Source: Burkholderiaceae bacterium
GTDB lineage: Bacteria; Pseudomonadota; Gammaproteobacteria; Burkholderiales; Burkholderiaceae
Direction of reading: 5' to 3'
Length of the DNA: 7,436 nucleotides
Assembly (NCBI GenBank): GCA_023253905.1
Contig: JALREG010000269.1
Span: 1-7,436 of the forward strand
Shown here: piece after piece, positions 6,075 through 7,436 of the stretch
Layout: each line of letters opens with the position of its first letter
How positions within the stretch are numbered: position 1 is the stretch's first letter
Program-made: the position numbers and the translations under genes
The notes under the pieces: model-generated
Seen by the model: only the letters and a program-made list of their open reading frames with translations
Told to the model about the DNA's origin: nothing
Database searches by the model: none

Positions 6075-7187
6075 TTAAAGAAGCGCACCGCGCGCGGCCA
6101 CCGGCCACACCGCTTCGACGCGATCGCCGCGGAAGCAGATGATCTCGTCATAAAGATTGACTGTGGGATCGCAGTGACCGGGAATCAGCATCAGGGCCTC
6201 GCCCAGCGCAGGGGGGCTCGCCTCGGTGCATTCAATCACGCCATGTTCATCGGAGGCCTTGAGATAACGCCAGCCAGGATGGTTCCACACCCCCGGCATA
6301 CCGCTATCAACGCTTGAGGCCTTAAGACCCGCATCCACGATCGCGCGCGCGCTGCTCGGTCGACTCATGACCGTGGTTCTCACGAAAAGCGCATGCTCAA
6401 ACCCCAGGTCATCGGGCGCGGGCTGGTTGTCAGCGTAGTCGCGATCCATGAATACATAGGAGCCCGCCTGCACTTCGTTGTAGATGCCTGAATCGCGCTC
6501 GAGCAGAAAAGTACCGGTGCCAGCCCCCGTGATGGTCTCGCATTCAAGGCCGCGCGCGAGCACGGCGTCTCGGCTCACCCGGGCGCAGTCGGTCGCAAAA
6601 CTGATGGCGGCACTCCGCTCGGCCGCGCTCCGCTTGTGCTGCGCCGGACCGTGATAGACATGAAGGCCGGCGAATCGAAGCGATTCGAACCCGGCGATCA
6701 GTGCTGCCAGTTCGGCTGCGGGTTCACCCGGCGGAACGCCGCAACGCCGCCCCACGTCGACTTCCACATAGACGTCAATCACCGCACCGGCCGACGCTGC
6801 AATCCGCGCAAGATCGCGAACCGGGGCGGCGGCATCGGCGAGCACACCGATGCGCGCCCGCGACGCGAGGGCAACCAGACGCGCGAGTTTGCCCGCACCC
6901 ACCACCTCGTTGGTGATCAGTACGTCACGAACTCCTGCTTCGACGAACACTGCGGCCTCGCTTACTTTCTGGCAGCAGATCCCGACCGCGCCGAGCGCCA
7001 CCTGCCGCAGTGCGATCTCAGGCGTCTTGTGACTCTTTGCGTGCGCGCGCAGCCGCACACCGCGGCCTGCAAGCGCGTTGGCCATACGCTCCAGATTGCG
7101 CTCGAAGGCATCGAGATCGAGCAGCAGAGCGGGCGTATCAACATCAGTCAGGCGATCGCCCGGTCGGGCAGCACTCCAGGGGGACAT
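6075..7187 (-). CDS. PLP-dependent D-threonine aldolase / D-serine dehydratase family protein
   Basis: Fold-type III (alanine racemase-like) PLP enzyme of 370 residues. The N-terminal PLP barrel starts at TPALLLDLDAFERNL (18-32). The PLP lysine is expected at K51 in RAHAKSHKTPE. Further family blocks are VDVGRRCGV and GLHVYHGPAQH in the barrel, then TGAGTGTF, EVQAGSYVFMDRDY, and DAGLKASSVDSGMP. The C-terminal metal site is GHCDPTVNLYD, with H338 and D340. An H-x-D pair is what I recall from D-threonine aldolases, while eukaryotic D-serine dehydratases have H-x-C, so aldolase cleavage of a beta-hydroxy-D-amino acid to glycine plus an aldehyde is the better guess. 3-Hydroxy-D-aspartate aldolase (BhcC-type) is an alternative. 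The start at ATG 7187 has AAGGA 7 nt upstream. No other ATG, GTG or TTG exists in frame back to the window edge, although the frame is open. First gene of the operon with the deacylase and the Bug protein. Confidence 0.87.
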   Translation of the reverse strand: MSPWSAARPGDRLTDVDTPALLLDLDAFERNLERMANALAGRGVRLRAHAKSHKTPEIALRQVALGAVGICCQKVSEAAVFVEAGVRDVLITNEVVGAGKLARLVALASRARIGVLADAAAPVRDLARIAASAGAVIDVYVEVDVGRRCGVPPGEPAAELAALIAGFESLRFAGLHVYHGPAQHKRSAAERSAAISFATDCARVSRDAVLARGLECETITGAGTGTFLLERDSGIYNEVQAGSYVFMDRDYADNQPAPDDLGFEHALFVRTTVMSRPSSARAIVDAGLKASSVDSGMPGVWNHPGWRYLKASDEHGVIECTEASPPALGEALMLIPGHCDPTVNLYDEIICFRGDRVEAVWPVAARGALL

Positions 7188-7436
7188 CGGGTTCCTTGGT
7201 CGGTTGGTCTGACAGCCGCGGGAGGATGGTATGCAAATCGGCCCGCGGGGGAAAGTGTGGTCTGCATCAAAGCGTAACCGCCTGTCGATCAGCGCAAGTG
7301 CCCGCTTGCCTGCAAATATCGCTTGTACCGATCCAGTTGCCCCCTCAACGACCGCAGCAACGCTGCTACTCTCCCGACTACGATCGGGCTCCTTATAGGT
7401 GTTGGGAATCGGTTCAAAGTTAATGGCAAGTCCATC
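7188..7436 (-). promoter_or_regulatory. Upstream region of the aldolase-deacylase-Bug operon
   Basis: This 249-bp stretch is less GC-biased than its neighbours and holds no recognisable gene. A possible minus-strand promoter is TTTGAA (7418-7413), a 15-bp gap and TATAAG (7397-7392); the -10 is good but the spacing and -35 are poor. Short inverted repeats are present: GCAAG/CTTGC (7294-7309), GCAGC-AAC-GCTGC (7354-7366), CCCGA-CTACGA-TCGGG (7373-7388), and CCGCGGG/CCCGCGG (7216-7248). The heptamer TGCAAAT occurs at 7232 and 7311. On the minus strand a 48-codon open frame (7435-7289) ends in TGA and could be the tail of a neighbouring gene, but I do not recognise it. A plus-strand ATG at 7423 could equally be the start of a divergent gene. 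Confidence 0.35.

Noticed and set aside
6065..6151. Longer deacylase start at the ATG at 6151.
   Set aside because: The extra 29 residues are Arg/Ala/Ser-rich, overlap the preceding gene and have no homology-like features; ATG 6064 has a good ribosome binding site and begins at the conserved first strand.
6671..6687. Inverted repeat CGAATCG-AAG-CGATTCG.
   Set aside because: It lies well inside the aldolase coding region, in the FESLRF codons, and has no associated T-run or start site.
7289..7435. Minus-strand 48-codon frame ending QASGHLR.
   Set aside because: It could be the end of a gene to the right, but its composition is mixed, it has no recognisable motif and the window stops there, so it is not called as a gene.

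Overview
The window is GC-rich and densely packed, with short or overlapping gene junctions. It reads as a chromosomal stretch of a beta-proteobacterium, most likely Burkholderiales. The reasons are a Bug/TctC-type periplasmic binding protein, a feruloyl-CoA synthase-like ligase, and strong G/C bias at third codon positions. Taxonomy is an inference; no rRNA, tRNA or other marker gene is present.

Layout, left to right. (1) A minus-strand unit (2071 to 1) runs vapB > vapC > feruloyl-CoA synthase. The genes overlap by 14 and 4 nt, and the ligase runs off the left edge. (2) A 98-bp divergent intergenic region (2072-2169) is AT-rich on its vapB side. It holds a plausible vapB promoter with an inverted repeat over the -10, plus a separate stem-loop. 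(3) A plus-strand pair (2170-3527) encodes a metal-dependent amidohydrolase and a small two-helix membrane protein of unknown function, joined by a TGATG stop/start overlap. (4) A minus-strand operon (7187 to 3567) encodes a D-threonine aldolase/D-serine dehydratase-family PLP enzyme, an N-acyl-D-amino-acid deacylase and a Bug-family solute-binding protein. It converges on the plus-strand pair across a 39-bp gap with no convincing terminator. (5) The last 249 bp (7188-7436) are probably the upstream region of that operon. They hold several short inverted repeats and possibly the end of another reading frame.

Two metabolic themes emerge. The ligase and the divergent amidohydrolase fit hydroxycinnamate (ferulate/coumarate) breakdown: CoA activation, then metal-dependent hydrolysis of a CoA-linked intermediate. 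A vapBC toxin-antitoxin module sits between them and is translationally coupled to the ligase. The right-hand operon reads as a scavenging route for N-acylated D-amino acids: periplasmic capture, deacylation, then PLP-dependent cleavage of a beta-hydroxy-D-amino acid.

I see no clearly novel defence or mobile system. The observations most worth checking are the toxin-antitoxin/ligase coupling, the odd antitoxin tail, the Gln replacing a metal-ligand His in the deacylase, and the uncharacterised membrane partner of the amidohydrolase.
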